This document shows, piece by piece, positions 16,301 to 24,677 of a stretch of DNA of 38,745 bases. Below the pieces are notes generated by a model. It did no database searches. It was not told the DNA's origin and saw only the letters and a program-made list of their open reading frames with translations. The translations under genes and the position numbers were made by a program. Source of the DNA: Acetobacter farinalis (GTDB taxonomy: Bacteria > Pseudomonadota > Alphaproteobacteria > Acetobacterales > Acetobacteraceae); assembly GCF_011516935.1 (NCBI RefSeq), contig NZ_WOTF01000019.1, positions 1 to 38,745 on the forward strand, given 5' to 3'. The first letter of the stretch is position 1; each line of letters opens with the position of its first letter.

Positions 16301-16339
16301 AGAGAGCGCTTCATCCTTGAAGGATCAAGTGCCCTCTCG
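16301..16339. terminator. Bidirectional terminator between ackA and TonB receptor gene
   Basis: A nested hairpin has the inner stem ATCC/GGAT around TTGAA and an outer GAGAG/CTCTC stem with short internal mismatches. It sits between the convergent stop codons at 16291 and 16345. Confidence 0.6.
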
Positions 16340-16344
16340 GTTGA

Positions 16345-18756
16345 TCAGAACGAGGTGCTGACGGTGCCGAAGAATTCACGCACGGCCCCGCGTTCCATGG
16401 ACTGATAATCTCCCAGTGCGGGGTTATCGTTCTGGCCCATCATGGAGATATATTTGTTGTTGAACAGGTTATAAACATTGAAGCTGGCTGTGACGTTTTT
16501 CAGGACACTCACGTCACCAAAGCGATATTCAAGACCTGCATTGGCCACCCAGTATCCCGCAACAGACGTATCATTCATGAAGCTGTAGTAACGGCGGCCG
16601 AAATAGTTCGCATCGAAATGCGCCGTCATGCCTTTCCAAGTATAGGAAAGAGCTGTTTTATACATCCATGCCGGATAGTTGACGATATTCTTGCCTGAAA
16701 GCGCGTAATAACCGCCAACCGTATCAACATTCCGGTCATAGGTTCCCTTGTTGTAGCTCAGGGTGTTCGTAAAGTTCAGGCCGGGAATGGGCGTGAGGGT
16801 GATGGCCCCGTTTGCGCCTGTCATGGAGATGTGCCCGAAATCAATCACCTGAGAGACCGGGTTGGTCAGGGAGCCGACAGCCGCTGCCAGAAGCTGGTGG
16901 ATCAGGCTGGCATGGTAGATGGTCGCATTCGCCTGAAGGTATCGGGAAGTATAGCGGTAGCCACCCAGATAAACCCATGCCTTGGAGGGTTCCAGCGTCT
17001 TTTTCTGGGCCTGGAAGGTGGCCTGATCCTGCACGGAGTAGATGGAGTTGGCCACGCCATAAGCCGAGACTTCATAGGCGCGCATGTTCTCTGCAACGTC
17101 CACATAGAACTCGTGGTGGTCGTTGAGGTGCCAGTCCAGATTGATGTGCGGCAGGAACGCCTGAGAGGCGGTCAGGGAGCCGTTGGGCAGGGCGTCAGCG
17201 CCCGTCCAGTCGGCATTGTTATAGTTCGCGCCACCGGCTGTGGTGGCCACCATGGACTTGAAGCCTGCATGAAGCACCAGACCGGGTGTCAGCTGGATGC
17301 TGTCCTGCAGGTGAAACTGCATGACATTGGTGGTCCACTGGAAGTTGTAGCCCTCCTGGAAGGCCCTGCCATACACATCAAAGGGACCAACGGCCTTCAG
17401 AGCCGGACCTTCGCCCAGAGTGGGCTGCTGGTAGTTGAAAAGGCCTGCCTGCTGGTTGTTGTTTTCATACCAGACACCGCCTTCAATCGTGTGGCGGCCC
17501 CACTTATAGCGCAGGCTGGTGTCCAGACCGTAGCGCTCCTGCCGGTTCTGCCAGACTTCTTCAGAGAACGGGGCACCGTTGGGGGAGGGGTCTTCTGAAT
17601 CCGTATAGCTGTAATACCCGGTCTGGCTGTGGCCATACAACGTGGTGTTCCATGTCAGGCGGTCTGTCAGGGCAAGATCAAAATGCAGGCCGCCCATAAA
17701 ATTGGTTTCAGCCTGACCGCCGTCATACATGGCGATATCCGTGCCATTGATGCCCGGCACGTTGTTGTAACCCGGCGGAACAGGCAGGGTGCCGTTCGCA
17801 ATCCCGTAAGCCTGTGCGTAGTTCGGGTATAAATGCGGTGTGCGCCAGCCGAGATTCTGCAGAATGCCGATAGAGGTATCCGGGTAGTTCCACTGTGCCA
17901 GGCTGGACCAGTTGAAGAAAGCGGACATGCGGCTGCGGTGGCCAATGGGCTGCACCAGTTTGGCGTCCACCTGCTGCATGAACTGGTCACCCCGGCCCAT
18001 CCACATGCCTTCATCCGTGCGGGCGTAAGAGGTGTAGAAGCGTGTGCCGGTATCGTTCAGCTTGCCGGAATCCAGCCGCACATAGGTGCGATAGGAATTA
18101 TAACTGCCGAAGGACTGGCTGATCTTGCCGCCACGTTTTTCGGAAGGATCGGATGAGCCGATCTGAATGGTGCCCCCCAGTGTGTTGGTGGAGGGGAGTT
18201 CAACAGACCCGGCGCCCTGAGACATGCGCACAGACTGGATATCATCCGGAATAATGGAGGAGGCCAGGCTCATCCCGCTGACAGACTGGTAGGTCTGGTC
18301 ATTCAGGGGCACGCCATCCACCGTTACGCCAAGCTGGTTCATGAAAAACCCGCGGACGTAGAGATTGGCGCCAAAACTGTCGATGCCGAACGGGTCCGTG
18401 GAGGAGAAGCTGACACCCGGCAGGCGGTCCAGCATTTTATACGGGCTGGTGCCCGGCACATACTGGCGCATGACGGCTTTGGAAATCGCCTGCTCGGCAT
18501 CACGCCCTGTGAGCTGCCGTGCCGTGACAGACACGCTCTCCGTATCGCGCGATTCCAGATCAGCCGGTTTGCTGTGGTGCCTTACCGGCGGTTGGACCTT
18601 CTCTTTCGGAGCAGCCTGGAGTGCCGGCTTGCGTGAGGCAACCGGCTGGGCATGCCGCGGCGTATGCCTGTGCGGAGCAGTGGTTGCGGCGGCCAGAGCA
18701 GGGCGTTCCATGGCGAACAGCGCGATTGAGGACAAAAGCAGGTTTTTGGTGCGCAC
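16345..18756 (-). CDS. TonB-dependent receptor with His/Pro-rich N-terminal linker
   Basis: An outer-membrane receptor of about 803 residues. The GTG at 18756 gives a compact signal peptide (RTKNLLLSSIALFAMERPALA) with GGAG about 11 bases upstream; a TTG at 18780 is less likely. Between the signal and the plug lies a linker of about 50 residues rich in His, Pro and Lys (HRHTPRHAQ ... VRHHSKPAD). A TonB-box-like ESVSVTA follows, then the plug (YKMLDRLPGVSFSSTDPFG, LYVRGFFMNQLGVTVDGVPLND) and a barrel ending in SF. The ligand is unknown. The linker could bind metal or simply span the periplasm to reach TonB. It is convergent with ackA and has no partner gene beside it. Confidence 0.9.
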   Translation of the reverse strand: MRTKNLLLSSIALFAMERPALAAATTAPHRHTPRHAQPVASRKPALQAAPKEKVQPPVRHHSKPADLESRDTESVSVTARQLTGRDAEQAISKAVMRQYVPGTSPYKMLDRLPGVSFSSTDPFGIDSFGANLYVRGFFMNQLGVTVDGVPLNDQTYQSVSGMSLASSIIPDDIQSVRMSQGAGSVELPSTNTLGGTIQIGSSDPSEKRGGKISQSFGSYNSYRTYVRLDSGKLNDTGTRFYTSYARTDEGMWMGRGDQFMQQVDAKLVQPIGHRSRMSAFFNWSSLAQWNYPDTSIGILQNLGWRTPHLYPNYAQAYGIANGTLPVPPGYNNVPGINGTDIAMYDGGQAETNFMGGLHFDLALTDRLTWNTTLYGHSQTGYYSYTDSEDPSPNGAPFSEEVWQNRQERYGLDTSLRYKWGRHTIEGGVWYENNNQQAGLFNYQQPTLGEGPALKAVGPFDVYGRAFQEGYNFQWTTNVMQFHLQDSIQLTPGLVLHAGFKSMVATTAGGANYNNADWTGADALPNGSLTASQAFLPHINLDWHLNDHHEFYVDVAENMRAYEVSAYGVANSIYSVQDQATFQAQKKTLEPSKAWVYLGGYRYTSRYLQANATIYHASLIHQLLAAAVGSLTNPVSQVIDFGHISMTGANGAITLTPIPGLNFTNTLSYNKGTYDRNVDTVGGYYALSGKNIVNYPAWMYKTALSYTWKGMTAHFDANYFGRRYYSFMNDTSVAGYWVANAGLEYRFGDVSVLKNVTASFNVYNLFNNKYISMMGQNDNPALGDYQSMERGAVREFFGTVSTSF

Positions 18757-18960
18757 TGCGGTCAGCACTCCGAAGGACAAAAGCGGATGGATGAGAAGCG
18801 GTGTCTTAACCGTTCACCCTCCAGATATGCAAAGCCTTCAAGAAGGAGTGTGATGTTTCTGTTACATTTTCAGGTGGTTTTTACGCATGACTGTTGCGCA
18901 AAAGGCGCGATTTGCAACGAATACCCGGTAAGGCGCGCCCTATGCATGTAAAAGCCGGGT

Positions 18961-18990
18961 TCCCTTCCTGCCAGATCAGGCGGGAAGGGA
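18961..18990 (-). terminator. Rho-independent terminator after the MFS gene
   Basis: Arms 18961-18972 (TCCCTTCCTGCC) and 18979-18990 (GGCGGGAAGGGA) pair over 12 positions with one mismatch around a 6-base loop. A TTTT follows a short distance downstream on the minus strand. Confidence 0.65.
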
Positions 18991-19017
18991 CTATATTTCA
19001 TGCGTAAAAGACAGGTT

Positions 19018-20253
19018 TCAGAGAATAGGGCCGCGTATTTCCTGCTGGCCGCTTCTTTTCAGGAGAGCAAATGCCAGAAGATAAATCATCAGCCCACCGG
19101 TGGAGAGCAGCGCGCTGCCAATTCCGATCGCACCATACCCAAACTGGTGCGCCAGCAGCACACTGCCGAGGGAGGCTCCCAGCGCGTTGGCAATATTGAA
19201 TGCGGAGTGGTTGAGAGAGGCCGCAAGGGTCTGGGCATCTCCCGCGAAATCCATCAGGCGTGTCTGAAGCGCCGGGCCGAGAGCATTTACAAAAGTCGGG
19301 ATCAGGAAGACATCCAGCATCAGGCCGGCCGGGCTGTGCAACACGGCGGAAAATGCCAGCATGACCGCAGTGCTTCCCGCCAGAGCCAGAATAACGGCCA
19401 GATTGATGTTCCGGTCCACCAGCCATGCCCCGGCATTGGCCCCCACCAGCATGCCTGCTCCCCAGATGACCATATAGATCATGGTCTGCCATTCCGGCAC
19501 GTGCGTGATGTTCTGCAGAACGCTGGTGAGATAGGTGTAGATGGCGAACATGCCGCCAAAGCCGATGGCCGCCGTCAGGAGCGTCAGCAGGACCTGCGCG
19601 TTGCCCAGGGCTGTAATTTCCTTGAGAGGCGAGTTTGAGCGGTTGGGTTTATCGGCCGGAATGTAACGCCAGACCCCCAGAAAGGTCAGAATGCCCAGCA
19701 GCCCGATAATCAGATAGGCAATGCGCCAGCCAAAATGGTCTGCCGCGAAGGTGGAGAACGGGGCGCCGATAAAGGTGGAAATGGCAATGCCGGACAGCAC
19801 CCGCCCTACGGCCCAGCCCCTGCGCGCACGTTCCACCATGGAGGCGGCGACAAGTGCCGAGATGCCAAACAGCGCACCATGCGGCAGGCCGGTCATGAAA
19901 CGTGCCACGACAACCAGCCCCGGTGAGGGCATGAGAACACTCAGAAAATTGCCGAAGCAGAACATCAGCAGCAGGACAAGCAGAAGCTCCCGCCGGGAAA
20001 GCCGCGCCCCCAGAATGGTAATGAGAGGAGCCCCGATCACCACGCCCATGGCATAGGCGGTAATGGCATACCCGGCATCGGCCAGAGAGAGATTGAGGGA
20101 GTGAGCAAATTCCGGGAGCATGCCCATGATGGCAAACTCACCCGTTCCGACCACAAATGTGCCGAATGTCAGGGTCAGGAGGGCAATGGTTCTTCCATGC
20201 GGTGGCGGAACCACGGTCATACCGCCTTCGGGCAGCACAGTTTCTGTTGTCAT
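19018..20253 (-). CDS. MFS drug/sugar efflux transporter (DHA1, AraJ-like)
   Basis: A 411-residue inner-membrane transporter with twelve predicted helices. TM1 contains FVVGTGEFAIMGMLPEFA, TM2 is followed by GARLSRRELLL (the MFS loop 2-3 motif), and the TM4-5 region includes RFMTGLPHGALFG; all are typical of the AraJ/YdhP/PbuE-like DHA1 group. It probably exports small hydrophilic or drug-like molecules with proton exchange; the substrate is unknown. It is divergent from the DUF885 gene with 289 bases between starts and ends at a clear hairpin. Confidence 0.9.
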   Translation of the reverse strand: MTTETVLPEGGMTVVPPPHGRTIALLTLTFGTFVVGTGEFAIMGMLPEFAHSLNLSLADAGYAITAYAMGVVIGAPLITILGARLSRRELLLVLLLMFCFGNFLSVLMPSPGLVVVARFMTGLPHGALFGISALVAASMVERARRGWAVGRVLSGIAISTFIGAPFSTFAADHFGWRIAYLIIGLLGILTFLGVWRYIPADKPNRSNSPLKEITALGNAQVLLTLLTAAIGFGGMFAIYTYLTSVLQNITHVPEWQTMIYMVIWGAGMLVGANAGAWLVDRNINLAVILALAGSTAVMLAFSAVLHSPAGLMLDVFLIPTFVNALGPALQTRLMDFAGDAQTLAASLNHSAFNIANALGASLGSVLLAHQFGYGAIGIGSALLSTGGLMIYLLAFALLKRSGQQEIRGPIL

Positions 20254-20542
20254 GCAGGGTCTCGGCTAAAAGGCGTTCAGGTCACTTTTGGTGCGCGGTC
20301 TCAGCGGCGGTTACCATGGTGGCAGAAGCGTTCACGGCAGAAAAATCTTTTTCCTCAGGAACACGCGCAGAGTGGCTTTGCCGGTCAATACGGGAATGGA
20401 GGGCCGGAGGGAAAGTTTATTTGTGTTCCGCCTTCGGGTTTCTGTGTGGTTGGCCTTGGTCTGTGAGGCATCAGTATATGGCATGTGCGGTGGAACGTTG
20501 CTATTGCGGCATGAAGAAGGATTTTTCTGGAGGATTAAGAGC

Positions 20543-22354
20543 GTGGTTCCAAAATATAAGCTGGCATACAGTCTGGCAGCTCTGACACTGGCCAGCGTGC
20601 TGGCTGGCGGCACGGCGCTGGCGGCTTCCGGTTCAGGCGTGGGGGCGCAGAAGCAATCAGCTTCCGTGGCGGGGAACGCTGCGTTTGCGGCCCTTCTGGA
20701 TGAGGAGTGGCAGTATCAGCTTCGGAACGCGCCCGAGCTTGCCACAACCATTGGGGATTACCGGTACAATAAACTCTGGACCGATTATTCTCCCGAACAG
20801 ATCGCGCGAGATAAGGTGACCACAGCATGGTTCCTCAAGCGTTTTGAAGCGGTTGATCCCGCAGCACTGAATGAGCAGGAGCAGATCAGCCGCGCGATGA
20901 TGATCCGCCAGCTTCAGGACAAGCTGGAAGGGATCAGACTCAAAACCTATGAAATGCCGATTGATCAGGTGCAGGGTGTGCAGCTGATGCTGCCCGGCTT
21001 TGTCTCGTCCATTCCGTTTGATACGGCTGCGCAGTATCAGGATTATCTGGACCGGCTGCATGCCCTGCCTGCGGTGCTGGCACAGCTGAAAGCGCTGGCG
21101 CAGCAGGGCATGAAGGATGGGCTGGTGCCGCCGCGCTATCTGCTTAAAAAAGTGGTTACGCAGTTGCAGCAGGTTGCGGAACCGGCCGGGATCAGGAATG
21201 TTTTCGGCCAGCCGGTGGAACACTTTCCCAAAGGGATTTCGCACGCGCAGCAGGTGCGGCTGCGGCAGGAAATCCTGAAGGCGGTGGATACGGAAGTTCG
21301 TCCGGCGTTTGTGCAGTTCGCGCAGTTTGTGAAAACAGACTATGCCCCGCATGGCCGCGTGCATGAAGGTGTGTGGTCCCTGCCAAACGGAGATGCCCTC
21401 TACCGGTATGATATCCGGGCGCAGACAACCAGCTCCATGACCCCGGAAGAGATTCATCAGCTTGGCCTGAAGCAGGTCAGTCTGATTGAAGGGCAGATGA
21501 CGGAGATTGCGCACAAGCTGGGTTTTGCAGATCTGGCAGCCCTGCGTGCTTCTGTAGAGCATGACCCGAAGCTCTACGCCACGTCCCGGGAGCAGATTCT
21601 GGAGAAATATCGTGCAGATATCGCCCAGATGTGGCCGGCATTGCCGCGTATCTTCAACAAAATTCCCAAGACAAAGCTGGAAGTACGGTCTGTCGAGGCA
21701 TACCGCGAGACCGATGCACCCGGCGCGGAGTATCATCAGGGCACACCGGATGGTTCTCGTCCGGGTATTGTGTTCGTCAATACGGGTGATTATGCGAAAC
21801 GTGACCTGTATACGATTGAAGATACAGCCTATCACGAAGGCGTGCCGGGCCACCATTTCCAGATTTCTCTGGCGCAGGACATGCCCTTGCCAGCGTTCCG
21901 CCAGCAGGGTGCGTATAATTCCTACGTGGAAGGATGGGCGCTGTATGCGGAAGGTCTGGGGAAAGAACTGGGGTTTTATCAGGATCTCTACAGCGATTAT
22001 GGTCGCCTGAATGGGGCCTTGCTGCGGGCGGACCGTCTGGTTCTGGATACCGGCGTGCATTACAAGCACTGGACACGCCAGCAGATGAGCGATTTCTTCC
22101 ACGCGCATCCGCCCACCAGTGAGCCGGACATGCAGGCGGAAACAGACCGGTATGTTGCCTGGCCGGGGCAGGCGCTGGGCTACATGCTGGGCCAGCAGAC
22201 CATTCTGAAGCTCCGCGAACAGGCGAAAACCGAACTTGGCAGCAAGTTTGATATCAAGGCGTTTCATGATGTCATTCTGGGCAATGGCGCCATGCCGCTG
22301 GACCTGATGTCTGATCTGGTTCAGCGCTGGATTGCCAAAGTCAAGGCATCCTGA
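20543..22354 (+). CDS. Secreted DUF885 family protein (putative metallohydrolase)
   Basis: A 603-residue exported protein. The GTG at 20543 is preferred because GGAGG lies about 9 bases upstream and the product starts with a signal peptide (PKYKLAYSLAALTLASVLAGG, processed after ALAAS). The DUF885 domain fills the rest. Its conserved YHEGVPGHHFQ motif resembles a zinc HExxH site, and EGWALYAEGLGKELG supplies a further Glu. Family members are assumed to be metal-dependent peptidases or hydrolases but few have been tested. It stands as a single gene, divergent from the MFS gene. Confidence 0.9.
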   Translation: MVPKYKLAYSLAALTLASVLAGGTALAASGSGVGAQKQSASVAGNAAFAALLDEEWQYQLRNAPELATTIGDYRYNKLWTDYSPEQIARDKVTTAWFLKRFEAVDPAALNEQEQISRAMMIRQLQDKLEGIRLKTYEMPIDQVQGVQLMLPGFVSSIPFDTAAQYQDYLDRLHALPAVLAQLKALAQQGMKDGLVPPRYLLKKVVTQLQQVAEPAGIRNVFGQPVEHFPKGISHAQQVRLRQEILKAVDTEVRPAFVQFAQFVKTDYAPHGRVHEGVWSLPNGDALYRYDIRAQTTSSMTPEEIHQLGLKQVSLIEGQMTEIAHKLGFADLAALRASVEHDPKLYATSREQILEKYRADIAQMWPALPRIFNKIPKTKLEVRSVEAYRETDAPGAEYHQGTPDGSRPGIVFVNTGDYAKRDLYTIEDTAYHEGVPGHHFQISLAQDMPLPAFRQQGAYNSYVEGWALYAEGLGKELGFYQDLYSDYGRLNGALLRADRLVLDTGVHYKHWTRQQMSDFFHAHPPTSEPDMQAETDRYVAWPGQALGYMLGQQTILKLREQAKTELGSKFDIKAFHDVILGNGAMPLDLMSDLVQRWIAKVKAS

Positions 22355-22558
22355 GCAGGGCCATACTGCCTTCTGGCTTCGATTTTCTGGTCCGGCACGG
22401 GGTTATATCCTGCCGGGGCAGAAAAAATTTTCTGGCCTCGCCCCCTTCTGCTCCCTAGATTGCGCGCATGGTTGACATGCCTCTTTCTGTCCCGAGTGTT
22501 CTCACGTTTCCCCACCAGCAGGCATCACAGTGCTGGTCTGCGGGGAGGGCTGGCTGAG

Positions 22559-23440
22559 ATGTCTCTGGAAGATCTTGCCGGAACGCTGGAGCGTTCGGGC
22601 GATTATCGTGTGCTCCGCCGCCTGCGCCCTCAGTGGCTGGAGGCTCTGCCGGAAGGCCGCAGGGTGCGGCTTGGCTTGTTTGTAGACCTTGAAACCACGG
22701 GGCTTGATGCCAGCGTGGATGAAATTATTGAAATCGGTATGGTGCCGTTTGCCTTCACGCTGGACGGCGCGATGCTGGGTGTGCTGCCCGCGTTCAGCCG
22801 CCTGCGGGAGCCTTCCGTTCCGGTGCCTCCGCGCGTGACGGAACTGACCGGCCTGACGCAGGAAATGCTGGCCGGGCACAGTATTACACCAGAGGAGGTG
22901 GCGGCTTTCGCCGCGGAGGCTTCTCTGGTGATTGCGCATAATGCGGCATTTGATCGCCCGTTTATTGAAGCATTCTGTACGGCTTTTGCGGAAAAGCCAT
23001 GGGCGTGCTCCATGGCGGACGTCCCTTGGGCGGATGCGGGATTTGAAAGCCGGAAACTTGGCTATCTTGCCACGCAGGCCGGGTTCTTTTTTGATGGACA
23101 CCGCGCTACGGATGATTGTCTGGCAAGCCTGGCCCTGCTGGGGTGCGGCGGCTTTCCGGAAGGGCGCACAGCTCTTGCCTGCCTTCTTGAGCGTGCCCGT
23201 TCGGTGTGGGTGCGTATCTGGGCCACACAAGCCCCGTTTGAAAGCAAGGATGTGCTGAAGGCTCGTGGGTATCGCTGGAATGACGGGATGGATGGGCGGC
23301 CAAAAGCCTGGTTTATCGACGTTCCTCCGGAAAAACAGGCGGAAGAAGAAGCATTCCTGCGTGAAGAGATCTACCGGCGTGATGTGGCCCTGACTGTCAG
23401 CGCCCTGAAGGCGACAGACCGGTTTACAAGCCGGGTTTAG
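22559..23440 (+). CDS. DnaQ-like 3'-5' exonuclease (DEDDh)
   Basis: A 293-residue RNase T/DnaQ-fold protein. Its metal-binding residues are visible as D43 and E45 (FVDLETTG), the Asp of HNAAFDRPF, and His plus Asp in GHRATDD. Between Exo I and Exo II lie PVPPRVTELTGLT and the usual helices. The ATG at 22559 follows GGAGGG and starts MSLEDL; an earlier start at 22460 would add 33 weakly supported residues. The C-terminal 80 residues (RGYRWNDGMDGRPKAWFIDV) form an extra domain found in related proteins. The natural substrate is not known. The following nuclease gene begins 7 bases after its stop, so the two are co-transcribed. Confidence 0.92.
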   Translation: MSLEDLAGTLERSGDYRVLRRLRPQWLEALPEGRRVRLGLFVDLETTGLDASVDEIIEIGMVPFAFTLDGAMLGVLPAFSRLREPSVPVPPRVTELTGLTQEMLAGHSITPEEVAAFAAEASLVIAHNAAFDRPFIEAFCTAFAEKPWACSMADVPWADAGFESRKLGYLATQAGFFFDGHRATDDCLASLALLGCGGFPEGRTALACLLERARSVWVRIWATQAPFESKDVLKARGYRWNDGMDGRPKAWFIDVPPEKQAEEEAFLREEIYRRDVALTVSALKATDRFTSRV

Positions 23441-23447
23441 GAGCGCT

Positions 23448-24323
23448 GTGCTGAGAGTTTTTTTTGGTTTCGCGGCGCTGGTGTGCCTTTCTCCGGGCGC
23501 CATGGCCGAAACCTGTCCGAACCTGTTTGCACATGGTGTTCCGCCTGCGGTTTTGTCTGATACCGCGCGAAGCGGAACGGTTATGCTGTGTAATGATCAA
23601 TACGCCGTGCTGGCTTCCGAGCAGACGCGCGGACCGTTGTGGTCCGCTGAGGATCTGACGGAAGAAAATCTGGAAATAGCGGATACGATGCAGCGGCATG
23701 GCAGCTTTCAGCCGGACACGCGTCTGCCCGCCACAATGCAGGCGCTCTCCACCGATTATGCCCGCTCTCATTATGACCGTGGACACATGACACCCAGCGG
23801 GGATGCCGCCGGGAATGCGGCGCAGGTGCAGAGTTTTCTGCTCTCAAACATTGTGCCGCAAACGCCGGAACTGAACCGTGGCCCGTGGGAAGGGGTGGAA
23901 AGTGCCGTGCGCGGATGGGCGCGGGCTGAAGGGGAGATTTTTGTGGTGACCGGGCCGGGGTATGACCCGGATCAGTTCCAGTTCAGAACCATAGGCCCCC
24001 GGCATATTCCCGTCCCGACCGTGACATGGAAAGCGGTGTATGACCCGGCAGCCAATGGCACGGGGGCTTATGTCTGCCTGAACACGGCACAGCCATCCTG
24101 CCGGATCACCAGTGTGGCCATGCTGATCAGGCTGGTGAATATTGATCCGTTTCCAGCACTTCCAGCCTCCCTGAAAGACCATGTGGCAGGCATGCCGCCT
24201 ATTCGGGAAAGCCCGTATGCGCTGGCCAGGCAGGGCAACCGGACGCAGAAACTGCTCAAGGAGTGGGGCACCAAGGCGGCCCGGAAAGCCTTGAAGGCTC
24301 TGCTGAACTCTCTGGTGCCGTAA
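23448..24323 (+). CDS. Secreted DNA/RNA non-specific endonuclease (NucA/NUC1 family)
   Basis: A 291-residue nuclease with a signal peptide cleaved after SPGAMA. The active-site motif is DRGHMTPSGDA, with the general base at H113; the magnesium-binding Asn is N143 in ELNRGPWEGVE. Such beta-beta-alpha-Me enzymes degrade single- and double-stranded DNA and RNA in the periplasm or outside the cell, for nutrition or against incoming DNA. The GTG start at 23448 is supported by AGGAG that overlaps the stop codon of the exonuclease gene, indicating translational coupling. Cysteines at 23, 48 and in the C-terminal half could form disulfides. Confidence 0.93.
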   Translation: MLRVFFGFAALVCLSPGAMAETCPNLFAHGVPPAVLSDTARSGTVMLCNDQYAVLASEQTRGPLWSAEDLTEENLEIADTMQRHGSFQPDTRLPATMQALSTDYARSHYDRGHMTPSGDAAGNAAQVQSFLLSNIVPQTPELNRGPWEGVESAVRGWARAEGEIFVVTGPGYDPDQFQFRTIGPRHIPVPTVTWKAVYDPAANGTGAYVCLNTAQPSCRITSVAMLIRLVNIDPFPALPASLKDHVAGMPPIRESPYALARQGNRTQKLLKEWGTKAARKALKALLNSLVP

Positions 24324-24342
24324 AGCCCGCCTTTTCGGGCTT
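24323..24342. terminator. Hairpin between nuclease and SelW/Rdx genes
   Basis: AAGCCCG (24323-24329) and CGGGCTT (24336-24342) flank a CCTTTT loop directly after the nuclease stop codon, between two convergent genes. Confidence 0.55.
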
Positions 24343-24358
24343 GCGCGTAGGCTGCGCG

Positions 24359-24640
24359 TTAACGGTCGATGTGGCCCAGGTCCTGATGTGGGGAGATGAT
24401 GTCCCGCACTCTCTGTTTCAGCTCTTTCGGGCCGGGAAAACCGCCGTCCTGCTTGCGTTCCCAGATCACGTGATCGTCCACACGGATTTCAAACCGTCCT
24501 CCGGTATCGGGTGCGAGTGTCACGCCGCCCACGGTTTCACCAAAGGTGGACAGCAGCTCCTGCGCCATCCATGCAGCGCGTAAAAGCCAGTTGCATTGCG
24601 TGCAGTAATGGATGGTGATGCAGGGTTTTGCGTGTGTCAT
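24359..24640 (-). CDS. SelT/SelW/SelH (Rdx) family selenoprotein-like protein
   Basis: A 93-residue thioredoxin-fold protein of the Rdx family. The redox motif is CTQC at residues 13-16, cysteine in place of selenocysteine, followed by WLLRAAWMAQELLSTF. The GGRFEIRVDD and GGFPGPKELKQRVRD stretches are typical. It is thought to act in thiol redox chemistry, but no bacterial reaction has been firmly assigned. The ATG at 24640 is preferred over 24655. An IS element sits only 37 bases upstream of this start, so its native promoter is probably displaced. Confidence 0.88.
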   Translation of the reverse strand: MTHAKPCITIHYCTQCNWLLRAAWMAQELLSTFGETVGGVTLAPDTGGRFEIRVDDHVIWERKQDGGFPGPKELKQRVRDIISPHQDLGHIDR

Positions 24641-24668
24641 GCGCCTGTCGTCCAATCCTGTTATTCAA

Positions 24669-24677
24669 TGTCTGTCA
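24669..24677. repeat. 9-bp target-site duplication, left copy
   Basis: TGTCTGTCA is repeated exactly at 25730-25738 on the other side of the IS element. Confidence 0.93.

Noticed and set aside
20657..22267. A 536-codon open frame on the minus strand
   Set aside because: It is antisense to the DUF885 gene, which has a signal peptide, a ribosome site and the HEGVPGHH motif. The antisense product has no recognisable family and an odd composition.
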